Positions 9,234-20,493 of a stretch of 31,097 bases of DNA are shown here, one piece after another. The number at the start of each line of letters is the position of its first letter. Positions within the stretch are counted from its first letter, which is position 1. Source of the stretch: Ichthyosporea sp. XGB-2017a (taxonomy: Eukaryota; Opisthokonta; Ichthyosporea); the NCBI GenBank assembly GCA_002811675.1, contig PDIM01010441.1, forward strand, positions 77,404-108,500. Reading direction: 5' to 3'. The translations under genes and the position numbers were made by a program. A model generated the notes under the pieces. It was not told the origin of the DNA, searched no databases, and saw only the letters and a program-made list of their open reading frames with translations.

Positions 9234-9610
9234 TGATTTGTCAACGGCTATTTAAATGGAGAACCGAAGCCACTTGACTCATGGGAACAACGAACAAACA
9301 ATTTATAAAAACATTGAGTTTAAGACTTGATTCTCACAGATTCGCCCCCAAGACGATGATGATAAGTATGACGCACCACTATTCCCTCCACCAGTGACAC
9401 ACATGTATCATCTTCATCTCCATCTCCTGTGACTTTGAACTGCTGCTGCTCTCTGTGAAAAGAAAAAACCAAAAAAGAAAAGAAAAAGAAGAAAAGAAAG
9501 GATATTTTCGAAAATTAGAAAATGATAAAAAATAAAGGGCGGGAAATTTGAAATCTTTTGTTGTGTTTTTCTTTTGTGTGCGCGAGAGAGCCTTTTATTT
9601 TAATTTTTTG
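9111..9610 (+). repeat. 500-bp perfect direct repeat, parental copy
   Basis: This copy is continuous with the intact phosphatase gene, so it is the likely source. It starts at codon 225 (9111) and ends at 9610 in the 3' flank. The sequences beyond both ends differ from those around the upstream copy. Confidence 0.95.
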
Positions 9611-9727
9611 TTTGTGGGTTTAGTTTATTGATTTGTTTGTTTTTGTTTTGTGTTTTTTTGAATTGTATTTATTTTATTTAATTTGTAGAAGAAGACGAAG
9701 AAGAGTTAAATATTTGATCAGGGAGGA
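9234..9727. other. Phosphatase 3' UTR and syntaxin upstream region
   Basis: No gene. The first 377 bp belong to the direct repeat, including AATAAA at 9531-9536. The remainder is T-rich and then changes to a GAAGAA-rich leader just before the syntaxin ATG. No clear TATA box is seen. Confidence 0.6.
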
Positions 9728-10820
9728 ATGGCTTATCGGAGCAGAACGGGGGTGTTTATGCAATGCCGTGAGGCTGTACAGGCTCGGCGAGGGGTGGTAG
9801 GGTGGAACAGAAGAAGGGATTCTAATAGCGATACAGCAGCACTTGTGCCTGGGGGAGGGAGGGACGAGCATCATGTGGCATTACCTCCAGAGTGGGTAGA
9901 TACTGTGGAGGAAGTGCAGTATACAATCACGAGAATAACAGCAAGGGTAAAGGAACTTGGGCAGCTGCATGAGAATCATATCAGTCGCCCAACTTTTGAC
10001 GACAGCATGGAAGAAGAACAGGCAATTGAAATCTTGACACAGGAGATTACCAAGCTGTTCCAGAAGTGTCAAAGAGATATTAAGGGGATAGGAAGCACTA
10101 CGGCTCATGTAGATTCTTTGCAAGAGAGTAAAGTCGCAAGAAATGTGAAGAGTTCTTTGGCTTCGCAGGTGCAGCAGTTATCATCAAACTTTAGGAAAGA
10201 CCAATCAACATATTTGAAACGTGAGTTACTTGGTGCACTGTGTTTCTTTTTGATCGCACACGTATTGGTATGATTTCTAATATATTGTTTTGATTTATGA
10301 ATTTATTTCTTAGGTCTTCGAAATCGTGAGCAAAAGGAGAAACATTATTTCAAATCCGATATGCTTCCGGAAACGTCCTCTAATTTGGATGAAGATTTGT
10401 TCGACAAAGGATTTACGGACCAACAATTGGCGGTTCTAGAAGACAATACAGCGAGTATACATGAGAGGGAGAAAGAAATTGCGCAGATTGCAAAGTCGAT
10501 TATAGAGCTCAACGAAGTATTTAAGGAAATGTCAGTGTTAGTTATAGACCAAGGAACTATCCTCGACAGAATTGATTATAATATTGAACAGGTTACTGAA
10601 TCCGTTGACCGTGGGTATAAACAGTTAAAAAAGGTAGGTGGTATACTTGCAAAGGACTGTTGGATTAGAGGATGTGTACTTAGTCGCCACTGCTTTTCAT
10701 TGCTGCCGTGCTTTGCGATAGGCTGAAGAATATCAACAAAGATCAAAGAAAACATACTGCATTCTCATACTCACCGTCTTGGTTGCCATCATGCTCTGTT
10801 TGGTGATTACGAGACTCTAA
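9728..10820 (+). CDS. STX16: Syntaxin-16/Tlg2-type Qa-SNARE
   Basis: Three exons: 9728-10220, 10314-10633 and 10722-10820. The introns are 93 nt (C|GT phase, GTGAGT donor) and 88 nt (GTAGGT donor), and the protein has 303 residues. The N-terminus, YRSRTGVFMQCRE, fits the RxRTxxF N-peptide by which Tlg2/STX16 binds its SM partner VPS45. LPPEWVDTVEEVQY and RPTFDDSMEEEQAIEILT are characteristic of the STX16 branch. The SNARE helix spans about 205-267 with the zero-layer glutamine at Gln244 (IDQGTILDRIDYN). A single C-terminal membrane anchor (282-303) is encoded by the last exon. These proteins drive fusion of endosome-derived carriers with the trans-Golgi network. Without the last exon the protein would lack its anchor, so the splice assignment matters and is supported by homology across both joins. 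Confidence 0.93.
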
Positions 10821-10956
10821 ATATATCTCTATGCCAAATAGGACCCGGTACTCTTATTTATTAAAGAAAAAGGGAAACAGAAGAAATTATAGTGGTCAGC
10901 TTTCTCTTAAATTTGTATATAAGACTTTTCAATTCATGGAAGGAAGTGTTGTTTTT

Positions 10957-13900
10957 CTAGCGCAGATTTTCGTACACCCTTCGGTATTTCTTTTGGGCGG
11001 GTAGTTGGAAATGCACAGCGTCATCGTAGTTGTAGATCTGTGGGGTTTGCACGTTATTTGTGTTCTGTTTGTTAATGGCAATACAATGTGACTTTCTGTC
11101 CCAAGTGAGGGAATCGTCGCAGTGTGATAAAACGCAAATGTTTGAACTCTCGCCGCCTGTTCTTTTGACTGACTCCCATTTCCCATCACGAAGTTGACAT
11201 TTTCGGTTTACAGCCCCCTGGTACCCTGGCGGACAGCTCAGGGTAGCTTGAGAACCTGCAGGAGTTTTCGGCCACTTTTGTTGAATGCTTAGGCCATTTG
11301 CATCAAATGCAGGCTCCGATTCGCATCGCATCTCTATGGTTAAATAAATGCATAGTTGGTAAAAATGGACTATGGAATTCGAAATCTTGAGAGACTTTAC
11401 AAATTTACAAAGCTACCTACCTGCACACTTGGTCATGTCCACAAAGCCAGAAGGCTGTCCGTTAATAGACATATAGGAAAGTTCCCAAGTACCATTGTTG
11501 CTGCACTTGAACTTGATAAAGCTATTGTAATATCCAGGGGGGCATTCTAGTCGATAGCTGGTTCCAGCGAGGGTTTGGCGAAGTTCCACGGTCAGCGGTT
11601 TGCCTTCCTGACTTCTCCCTATGACGGTTGATTTGGGGCATTCTATTGCTATGCAAGTGCTAACAATTTGGCTTTCAAGGTCCAAAGATTCAAATACACC
11701 CGTGCCCATTCTTGACTTTTTACAAAGACGGCGAATTTCCCCTTTGAAAGGAAATTTACATTTTAGTAAAGATGCTTGTTCAACATCACTTTGCAACCAG
11801 GAATATGGAGGCGCTATATATCTTTTGACAGCATCCGATAATGTAACTGATTCCTGCAGACATTGGGTCACCCCACAGCTAGATGTAACTATCCACCTAT
11901 AGGTTGAACGAGCTTCATCTTGTCTACAAACAGCTTGTACCGACTTTCTTTTGTCTGTGCTGCAATGCACTGAAGTAGTGGCACCCGCAAAGTCTCTGTG
12001 AAAAAGCTTCCCACCAATTTGCCGCTTTATATACTCCCCATTTTGATATACAGAAACAATTGCAGGAGATTCTTCACATACATGCCTCACACACCTTCCA
12101 TGTATGCTGCCCCAGTTGCCATCAGTGGAGCATGATCGTTCAACAAGTCCAACATACCCAGAGGGGCATTGATGAGTCACTTTATCCCCTGCAAATGTTT
12201 CTGGCCATATGCTTGCCACTTCTACCATGTGCGACTCATCAGTTGCTAATTTCACCAATGGGCATTTTAACTTGAAGCATTTTTCCTCAACGGTCTTGTG
12301 CCACTTCCCCCCTTTGCAATAACGTCTCAATTTCCCCTCGTACCCGGGAAAGACTTTGCAATTAATCTCTGCATACTGCTTGTGATATGTTCGAGGCCAG
12401 AAGAAATCTTCAACCTTTCCATTTTCTGATATTGGTATGGAATTTCGTTCCTCGGGGCATTGCACCGGATCGCAGTGTCCATATATGTTTGACCATTTAC
12501 CATTCCACAAGCAAGCTCGGAACACCTTATCATCCGAATCGTATCCTTCAGGGCATTTGTGGCTGGCAACCTTCCCTAACTGTGTCAATGGCCAATGAAA
12601 ATGAAGTTTGTCACCTTTGGTACCCTCTATATAAACACTATCATCTTCAACTGGATCCTCAGGGCATTGAAGATGGCATGATATAATTTTAGGAATATCC
12701 CAAAACAAACGACCATCTTTTTTTTTGCACCCGATTTTAAAAGATGTAGGACCCACTGCACAAGGAATATCCAATGAACTACCTACAGGGATGTTTATCC
12801 ATTTGATGTCTTTGTAATACGACTTGGCCCAATCAAGATTTCCTAAATGTGGAATATCCTTTTCGATTTGAGCATATAAAATATCTCGTGCTTGGTGGAG
12901 TTTAAGAATTTCATTTAGCTCTTTTGCTTGACATTGAGGTTTTGTGCAGTCAGACAATATCACAACATCTCCATTGGGTTTATATTGCCTTGATATATAC
13001 TTATCTTTTGAGTTAGGACAGCTGGTTGAAATTAGAGATCCAAGAACTTGCTCCGGAAACTCTACCTCCACGTAAGTTTGCGAATGGGTACCTTGACTGT
13101 CTACTTCATAATCCAATACGTGGACCTTGGACATGGGTAACTTGGAAAACTTTTTACAGGAGCTTTTGCTTATTTTTTCGGTATTCCATCCTATACCAAA
13201 TTCGCATTTCAAGTGAGCAACCTTAGATGTTTCTGTTCCTGGGGGGCATGGAACAGGGAATTGGGTGTCTGGACTAGCCTTTTCCAGCTGCACTTCGGTG
13301 GAAAGAATTCCATTCTGCCACTCAAGATCCCTTCCATTGTTGTCAAACAAGTTAAACAGTTCTGGATCGCATCCAGCCTCGATACATTCTCCAGCAATTT
13401 CTCCCCAGGACCCATCCAATGAACAGGGCCTATATAGTATTCCCTTCATCGCACCTTTGCATATCAAAGTGCTGACTTCTCCGGCTGGTGTTTTTTCCCA
13501 CCACATTGAGCGCAAGACATTATGACCCGATTTCTCTCTTGGACAATAGATGATCGAACATATTCCTGCAATATCATTAGACCATTGGCCATTAGGCTGG
13601 CATTCTCTGGTCAGCTCTCTTGTAGTGGTAAATCCTACAGGGCATTTCATAGTCGCCATAGCTCCGGCAGTCGTTTCTGGCCACGTCAATTCAATTAAAG
13701 AGCAAGGGCGCTTATCACTTGGGTCCCGTCCTATAGTAGGTTGAATTAGGCTTTTCGAGTCTTCAGGACAAGATTTTGGCTTACATGACCCTTCAACAGG
13801 ACCCCAGTACGCTGAAGTTGGCTCATTGGAAGGGTGACCTAAGCACGTTCTGGAAAGAGAATTTCCATTGGGGCACTTCAGTTCAATTGTTTTTTTTACT

Positions 13901-16900
13901 TCAGTTGGAGGCCACATCCCCTCTGACAAGAGATCTCGATCAACCATTTCCTTGTTGCAAAAAGGAACAGGAGAGCCGCATCTTAATGTCCATTCCATTT
14001 TCGGTGCAGTAATTGGTGAACAAAATCTAGCAACTCGACCACATGACAAAAAAAACTCCTGATAGTCACCCACAGCAGTCTTTGGCCATAGATGCCAATC
14101 GCTGTATGCGGTGTCATCCATATCATACACTGTTTTTGGCTCTTTTCCCCCAATATACCATATCTTACTTTTCTGTTCTGGGCAAAATTGTCTCTCACAG
14201 TCACCAACAACTGTACCCCATTTTCCATTCCATTGGCACAGAACCGTAATCATGTTCTGAACATTTTCATTTCCACTTCGTTTGTGATATCCGAAAGGAC
14301 AGCTCACAACAATAGTGACTCCAGCCGCCACTCGTGGTGACAACCTGTCACTCACAATAGTTTCGTTTTTTTCACTATTATGAACTGTAAACTCAAAATA
14401 ACTAGGTTGGCAGTATATTCGTTGACAGTTGTTGTAAATTTCACCCCATTGACCAAATACATTACATTGCCTAGAGATTACTCCATGGTAGCCTTCATCG
14501 CATTCTATGATGGCTGTTTCAAGGGCACTTGTCTCTTGCCAAGCACTAAACGCAGGCATGCCGTTGGCTAACGATGGGCTAACGTTTTCTCTCTTGCACT
14601 TAACTTTTACACAGTGTTCTGACAGCGAGACTGCCCACTTACCCATCTCATCGCATTTCCTGCATACAACACCAGTGAATGTAGGTGGACAAGGTGTGCT
14701 GGCAATGAGCCCTCTCTCATATTCACCAAAGTCTACTGATATATCATACCCTTCATCTGTTCTTAGCTTAATTCCGTGTTCCGAGGGACACTTCACAATT
14801 GTGCATCTGCCCCTATCGTCAGGTACTGTCCCTTTTGGACACCGAGAAAAGCATTCTGGCTTCGAGTTTTGCGTGAGAAAATACTGAGGACCGCATCTAC
14901 GGCATGAATCCTCGATTTCTCTGCAGCTAACGCAAGCCCCTCTGGACAAAAATGTTCCAGGGTGGCATATCACACTTTGATGGTGAGAGTTACATAGCAA
15001 GGAGCTTGTAAGAGGTATGAAATTGGATGCAAATCCAAACACACTTTCTCCAATAATTCTATGTGCAAAAAAAATAGAAAGTCGATGCCTTTTTTTCTTC
15101 TTCAAAGAAATTAATCGCCTTTCATTAGGCATGTTTGGCTTATTTAGAATGCAACGATCACCAGCCGGATCATGTTTTAAGTATGTACCGCTTTCGTCTT
15201 CAAGTATGCATCTGCAGTCGAATGGTATGACATGAATTTCCCCTTCTAATGAATCGAACTTCAGTGTTCTACACATCGTATCGTGAACTCCACCTAGATC
15301 GATTATCTTTTGCTGATCAAGAAACACCCATAGATCCCCATTCGAAACAACTGTAAACCAAGTAGGTACATTTTCAGCCCCCTTAAAGTACCATTGCGCC
15401 TCACCGGTGAAGCCCATAGTGTTGCCAAGTTCATTTGTTTCGAATCGCAAGTCCTTTTTTTCACCGGAAGGGTACTCACCTTTTTCATTACCCATTGTAC
15501 TATATACTGGATCCATAACTCTCTTACCAGGTTTTGTGTGTCTTAAGAAATAAAAATGATCGTCGGACTTCTCAAGTTTTATATTTGCTATGTTTTCACG
15601 ATTCAAAAGAGCTGGGTTGCTTGGCATTGGTTTTTTCAGCTGCTCCAAATATCGAACTGTGATAAACCAGGTAGAAAAAGTTGCTGAACCCATAATTGAA
15701 GTTCGAAAGAGATGGTGATATTTAGAAGACTTATGAACGCTAAAGTCGGGAAAAACAGATTTCCACATATCTAAGGATCCCTCAGGCAAAACGTAGAAGG
15801 GTTTCCTAAAACCGGACAAAGTACTAGACACCATTGATTGTGCAAGACCTTTCATGTATACAGGATAATATGTTCCTCCGAGCAATGCTTCCGTTCCTGT
15901 AAAGGAGCAATCTTTGCTATTTTCTGAAGAGCACTCGCAATAAAAAGGTGTCTGCACAAATAAGTGTGACCCAATGCTTTCATGCTGGCAGTAGTAATTG
16001 AAGTCTTTTCTAGTTGAGAGTTCGAAGTCTGGGTGGCCTTTCTCTCCCATTTGAAAGTCTCTCAATACCATGGGCATCAGAACGTCTTTATCCAAAGAGC
16101 ACACTCCAGTTTCGGGGCACTCCGCTGCTGGCAATGGGGTAAAGACAATTTCATTTTTGTGCGGCAAAGTATTTAAAGATTGCAAATACATGGCCGTTGC
16201 AAAACAAAGTTGAAAATTGGGATTTTCGCTTATTTCAATTGACTCAGCAAATTTCAATGCCGGCAAAGACAATGTTTTCAATTGTGAATTCTGGGCAATA
16301 AGTATATTTTCTTTAACATATGCTAACTCATGAAGGGAGTTCATTTGCGTAAACCCAGCATTACCCTTTACAGTGATCGCTTGGTTCACCTTCTGTAATT
16401 TCTGAAACACCTGAATAGCGCTTGCTTGATGGATCCTATTTCCGTTTTCAGCGACCCCACAATTATTCATCAACAAAAGTTCCCCGTCTATCTCCAAAAC
16501 GTTGCCAAAGGCCGAAATAGTACAGAGGTGTTCAGAATCAATAATTTTTATATCTCCTATGACCTGTTCAAGGGAGTTAAAGCCTTTGAAGCGTTTGAGT
16601 GTGGGGGATGAAATTTCAAGAGAGCAATTCATAGTTTTCAGGTTATCAAAAATTCCAATCACTTCTTCTATTCGCTGTACTTTTATCCTAAGAACCTTGC
16701 AATGAATGTGCTTTACATTTTCTAAAACACTGAGAGACTTGCTTATATTTTCCTCGATGCTAAAGTCAATAACAGCTTCGGCCTGGAGTACTTCACATCC
16801 TTCCCAATAATTACGAAAATTGTATACATCCCCAATAAATGAATACGAGCAGTCTTGCTTAGGGGAATGATCCCAACTTTTAAGGTTATTGTATGTACTA

Positions 16901-18072
16901 TCCAGTCTGTCCGCCATGGACGTTGTTTTTTCAGATACACTAACTGGGTCCTTTCCCCCATCTCTTGCTGTATCGCTTGCATTCTCAGATGCGCTGCTTG
17001 TTGTGTCTTCGGTATCAGGGACTGCTTGTTCAAAATCGCCCTTCTTCTTAATATTCAATTTTTGAGAGAAATCACCGCTTTGCTTTTCCAAATCTGCTAT
17101 CTTAGAGTTTTCCTTTGTAAATATCTCTTCAGAACTGTCGCTATCGGTTGCTTCAAAGGCTTTGTTTCCTGACTCCACCCTTCCCTTCTCTTTGACGATG
17201 GATTTTCCCGACAAGTCACTTGTAAGATCATCAAAGCCTTCAGACTTTTCATTTTGACTTCCATCGACATTATCAGTGGATTCTTCCTCACTCTCTATGG
17301 TTGCAGAATTAACCCCTTCTTTAGCAACGGTCCCTTCTATCTTTGATTTCAACACACAAGTTCCCCATAAAAAGTCATTCCACGAAAAACCAATACACCC
17401 ATCAGTAGTCTGACAGTGTCCACAGCATTCCTGCAAGCTCCCTGAAATTGATATGAGATCTTCTCCAGTTAATTCAACCCCCTTCATTAGAGCGGAACAG
17501 TTCGCGGAATGAAGGATTCTTTCCGTCGATCGAAATAACTTCGAAGACATTGAGCCTTGTCTGCGCAATTCGCCTTCTATAGTTGATTTTAACCAGCATG
17601 TTCCCCATAGGAAATCACTCCATGAAAATCCAAGACACCCCTCGTGTTTTTGGCAAAGACCGCAGCACTCGTTTAAAGCACCAGGGACTGCTATTAGAGT
17701 TTCCCCTTTAATCTCAGTGTCCATTCGCTGTTCGAAACATACTGCATCAGGCAAGCTATGGTTTCTAGAAATAATTAGTTTCGAAGATATAAATCCTTCA
17801 TCTTCAAAGGTCCCTTCTATACTCGATTTAAGCCAACAGGTCCCACCCAAATAATTATTCCAAGCAAAGCCTTGGCATCCCTTTGTTTTTGAACAGATCC
17901 CACAACATTTACTAAGGCTCCCTTTAACAGAGTGCAGATTGTCGCCTTTTATATTTGTGTTTTTCTTTCGCTCCAAGCACAGAGCCAAGGGCTGGGAAAA
18001 ATCCTCTCCCTCTCCGTCTGCAGAAAAGCTCAACAACAAAAAAACAAGCTGTACCAAAAAAAACGCCTTCAT
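10957..18072 (-). CDS. Giant modular extracellular protein: PAN x3, L-domain-like, fibro-slime, HRM/sushi array
   Basis: Two exons (18072-11421 and 11333-10957) with an 87-nt intron; the join C-A-E-M-R-C keeps the frame and completes a last cysteine module, giving about 2342 residues. Signal peptide 1-20. Three PAN/apple-like modules (32-100, 112-180, 192-260) share CCxxC, C(Q/L/I)GF(A/S)W and GTCxLKSxIEG. An acidic Ser/Lys/Glu linker (260-405) follows. Residues 408-660 look like leucine-rich receptor-L/ECM33 folds. A fibro-slime domain spans 665-1025, with its hallmarks LRDF near 670, GDLWVFLDQQKIIDLGGVH (912-930) and IFFAHR (1000-1005). A Cys-rich connector (1027-1092) leads to about 16 modules of 55-85 residues (1095 to about 2290) of the form WPxTxxG, CPxGxxG, RxC, GxW, C. 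No membrane segment or GPI tail is visible, so it is probably secreted matrix or coat. The order is unfamiliar to me. Confidence 0.85.
10960..14790 (-). other. Array of about 16 HRM/sushi-like cysteine modules
   Basis: Residues about 1095-2290 plus a short tail. Good examples are 1937-1994 (WPETFAG, CPSGYVG, RSC, DGNWG, GRC) and 1435-1505 (WPETTAG, CPVG, REC, GQWS, GIC). Some modules have lost the WP or carry long loops (for example 1568-1639 and 1714-1799). The second exon supplies one complete module and a Cys-poor, Tyr/Arg-rich C-terminal tail. Confidence 0.7.
14998..16080 (-). other. Fibro-slime domain within the giant protein
   Basis: Residues 665-1025. The tryptophan-containing WVF strand, the DLGGVH motif and the FFAHR segment near the end match the known fibro-slime pattern, a PA14-related beta fold found in bacterial and slime-mould surface proteins. 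There are insertions relative to a minimal domain, including a lysine-rich stretch near 990-996. Confidence 0.8.
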
Positions 18073-18535
18073 TCTCGTATTAAGGAAGATCTTCGCACCT
18101 TTGACCTTTGAGTGATCTCATCCCAATCCCCATCCCACCAACAGTGTCAATGGTGATTGAATACCCAAATTTTATCCACCTTCTTAGTTGGCATAAATCC
18201 TCTATACTTTTGCAAATCCCAATCAAATGGAATGAAGCCACAAAAATAAAAAAGTTAAAATGAAAAATAATAAAAACTTTTTGGTTTCACATACCAAAAA
18301 TAGAATGTATGGAATTTCCAGTACAAATTTAACACTTTAAAAGTTTTGTTTTTATTTCTCGCTCTGTATAACGTAGTTATTCTTTTTTTTTGTCATTTTA
18401 AAACACACAAGAGACAGTCAGTTTTTTTTTTTAAAAAAAAACAATTCAAACAAGAGCCAAAGTGAATGAATAAAGTAAAATTCTTGTTTGTTCATTAAAG
18501 GGTGAGGGAGGGCTTGTGTAGCCAAGCGTTGATAT
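18073..18535. other. Upstream region of the giant gene / peroxidase 3' end
   Basis: Non-coding gap between two leftward genes. It holds the likely promoter of the giant gene and the 3' end of the peroxidase transcript. It contains T- and A-runs (about 18382-18441). A weak TATA-like GATAAAAT reads leftward near 18171-18178. Confidence 0.5.
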
Positions 18536-19685
18536 TTACCAGAACCATCCACTCTTCTTTTTTTCGCCACTGGCCTCACAGGGCTTTAAGTTAGTGCAGC
18601 CCAAGTGCAAAAGTTTGCTGAAGGCAGAGGCAAAGTCGGCAAAGAAGGCATCTTCATCCTTGGCATACAAGGTGGCATACTTTCTGAAAGTTTCATCAGA
18701 AACAATACACATATCGGTGGGCAACATCATAAGGTCGCCTGATTCATCTTCATACTGTTTGGGACCGCCCCATTTCTTCACTGACCACTTTTGGTTGAAT
18801 AGCTCAACAAAGAACAGGTTGGAAAATGTGGTTGGGGCGCGAGTCCATGGACCAGCAAACCCAGAAACATTGGTGTGGCATCTTCCCAAAGTGTGCGCGC
18901 CAATCAAAGCAACCATTTCTCTGTCATTGAATCCCATTCTATAAAACACTTCCCTGACATGGCTTTCCCCCTGAGTAGCATCGGGAAGACGTCCATTTTT
19001 AGGGCATTTTGAGTTATCTGGAAAATCAATACGCCCAGACTTCCATTCAATTTTAGGTCCACCCATTTCTTCAACAGCAACTGCACCAGCAAATGTCCAA
19101 ATATCGGCATAAGATGCGCCGGGGTGATTACGCTTTACAGGTTCCAAGGCCCTTCTAGCAACATCAAGACCATTATTGGCTCCATCGGTGCTTTCGGGAG
19201 GAAATCTCATACCAGCTCCATTAGAACCACCATCACGTCTGTACTGACAGAAAGTTCCTGACGCATGCCACGCAAGGCGTACAAACAAAGGTCCAAGGGA
19301 ACCATCATCATGATTTTCATTGTCCATGATTTCTACAATCTCCTCTCTGATCTTGCTCCAGTCGGGGGAGTTGTCATGGGCCAAAACCTGAGTCTCCTCA
19401 ACTTGAGAGTAAAGACCATAGGCAGCAGCACTGCCAACGGCACCAACAACAGCAGCTCCAAAGAACTTTCTAGATGTGCTTGCAGATTTGGTAGCATAGG
19501 TCGACATGGAACGAACTGGTCTCGTAAACGCAGTTCTCGAAACTAAAGAAAGATAAACAATACCCTGTTAAAACAACACTTCTCTTTATATAACACACAA
19601 AAAAGCTACAATCAAATCACTTACCAAATCTTGAAGCCGCAGGCTTCAGAAGTCTACAAGTTGCACGCAACACAGATCCAGACAT
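18536..19685 (-). CDS. Mitochondrial cytochrome-c-peroxidase-like class I heme peroxidase
   Basis: Two exons (19685-19625 and 19542-18536) with an 82-nt intron, 355 residues. Exon 1 encodes an Arg-rich amphipathic start ([20 protein letters not shown]); a hydrophobic stretch follows at about 47-63 ([19 protein letters not shown]). This is the bipartite presequence plan of yeast Ccp1, pointing to the intermembrane space. The heme pocket is intact: distal Arg109, Trp112, His113 (VRLAWH), proximal His237 (GAHTLGRCH), Trp253 (GPW) and Asp297 (MMLPTD). The position that carries the ascorbate-binding arginine in plant APX is Val246, and MMLPTD is CCP-like. I therefore favour H2O2 reduction with cytochrome c over ascorbate, but the family contains hybrids and the electron donor needs an assay. 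The gene lies downstream of a rhomboid gene on the same strand. Confidence 0.88.
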
Positions 19686-20493
19686 TTTTCTCTTCAAAGC
19701 AAAACAGAATCAAACAAAAATAACAAAAAAAACAAAGATAATCACTCTCTTGTGTTTTAATCCCCTTTTCAAAGCACATCAAAACAGGAATAAACACCAG
19801 TCGGGCCATGTAGTCCCCCTTTATAGTCCCCCCCCTGTGGCCGCGGTGTTGTGGTCCCTTGGCGTCTCTGCAGAAGGGGAGCAGTGGAGCAGCTGGACTG
19901 AAATACACAAGCTGCCGCTTTCTTGCACCACCTCCCAACACGCTAAAAATTACGAACAGCTGGTGGATGATCAACTGGCCCGCCCCTTCCCTTTGGGTCG
20001 ACTGACTCAAAAAAAAATCGGAAATCTCATATTGGCTGATTTATGGCCTGATATCCCGCTCATTTCATTTGTAAAGCCTCGACCTTTTATTTTCTCCGTA
20101 TTGCCAAATTAAATTAATATTAATGTCATCATGAAAGATCTTGGGAAATTTTTATACAAGGATTATATGCAACCGGCACTTTGCTATTTGCAGCCCATTT
20201 GTTTTAACTCAAACAAGGAACAAGGAATGGCTGTATGACATGTTTTGAATGGGATTTTAATGAAAATGCTCAGTAGATAGTTAAATACAATCATGTCACC
20301 TCAATAGTTATTACGCTTATACAACTTGAAATGTATATTTCGAAAGCTTTGACAAAAATCTAATGGGTCAGCACCAGCTGTTTCCACTCAATTGAAGTGA
20401 GCAATATCACTATAACTTAAAAGCCATTTACAAACTTTATTGGCAATGACTAACATGGGACAAAAAAAGGTTCCCAAAAGAACTTGCCGCGCT
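19686..20493. other. Peroxidase promoter and rhomboid 3' flank
   Basis: No supported gene. The right part is AT-rich 3' flank of the rhomboid gene; the left part holds the GC-rich peroxidase promoter. A 120-codon frame at 19750-20112 has no ATG start and no recognisable domain, so I do not call it. Confidence 0.6.
19820..19825 (-). promoter_or_regulatory. TATA box of the peroxidase gene
   Basis: Reading leftward, TATAAA lies about 135 nt upstream of the ATG at 19685 and is flanked by a G-run on each side, in a locally GC-rich stretch (about 19805-19870). Confidence 0.55.

Noticed and set aside
19750-20112. 120-codon plus-strand frame
   Set aside because: It has no ATG start and no recognisable domain, and it spans the GC-rich promoter of the peroxidase.
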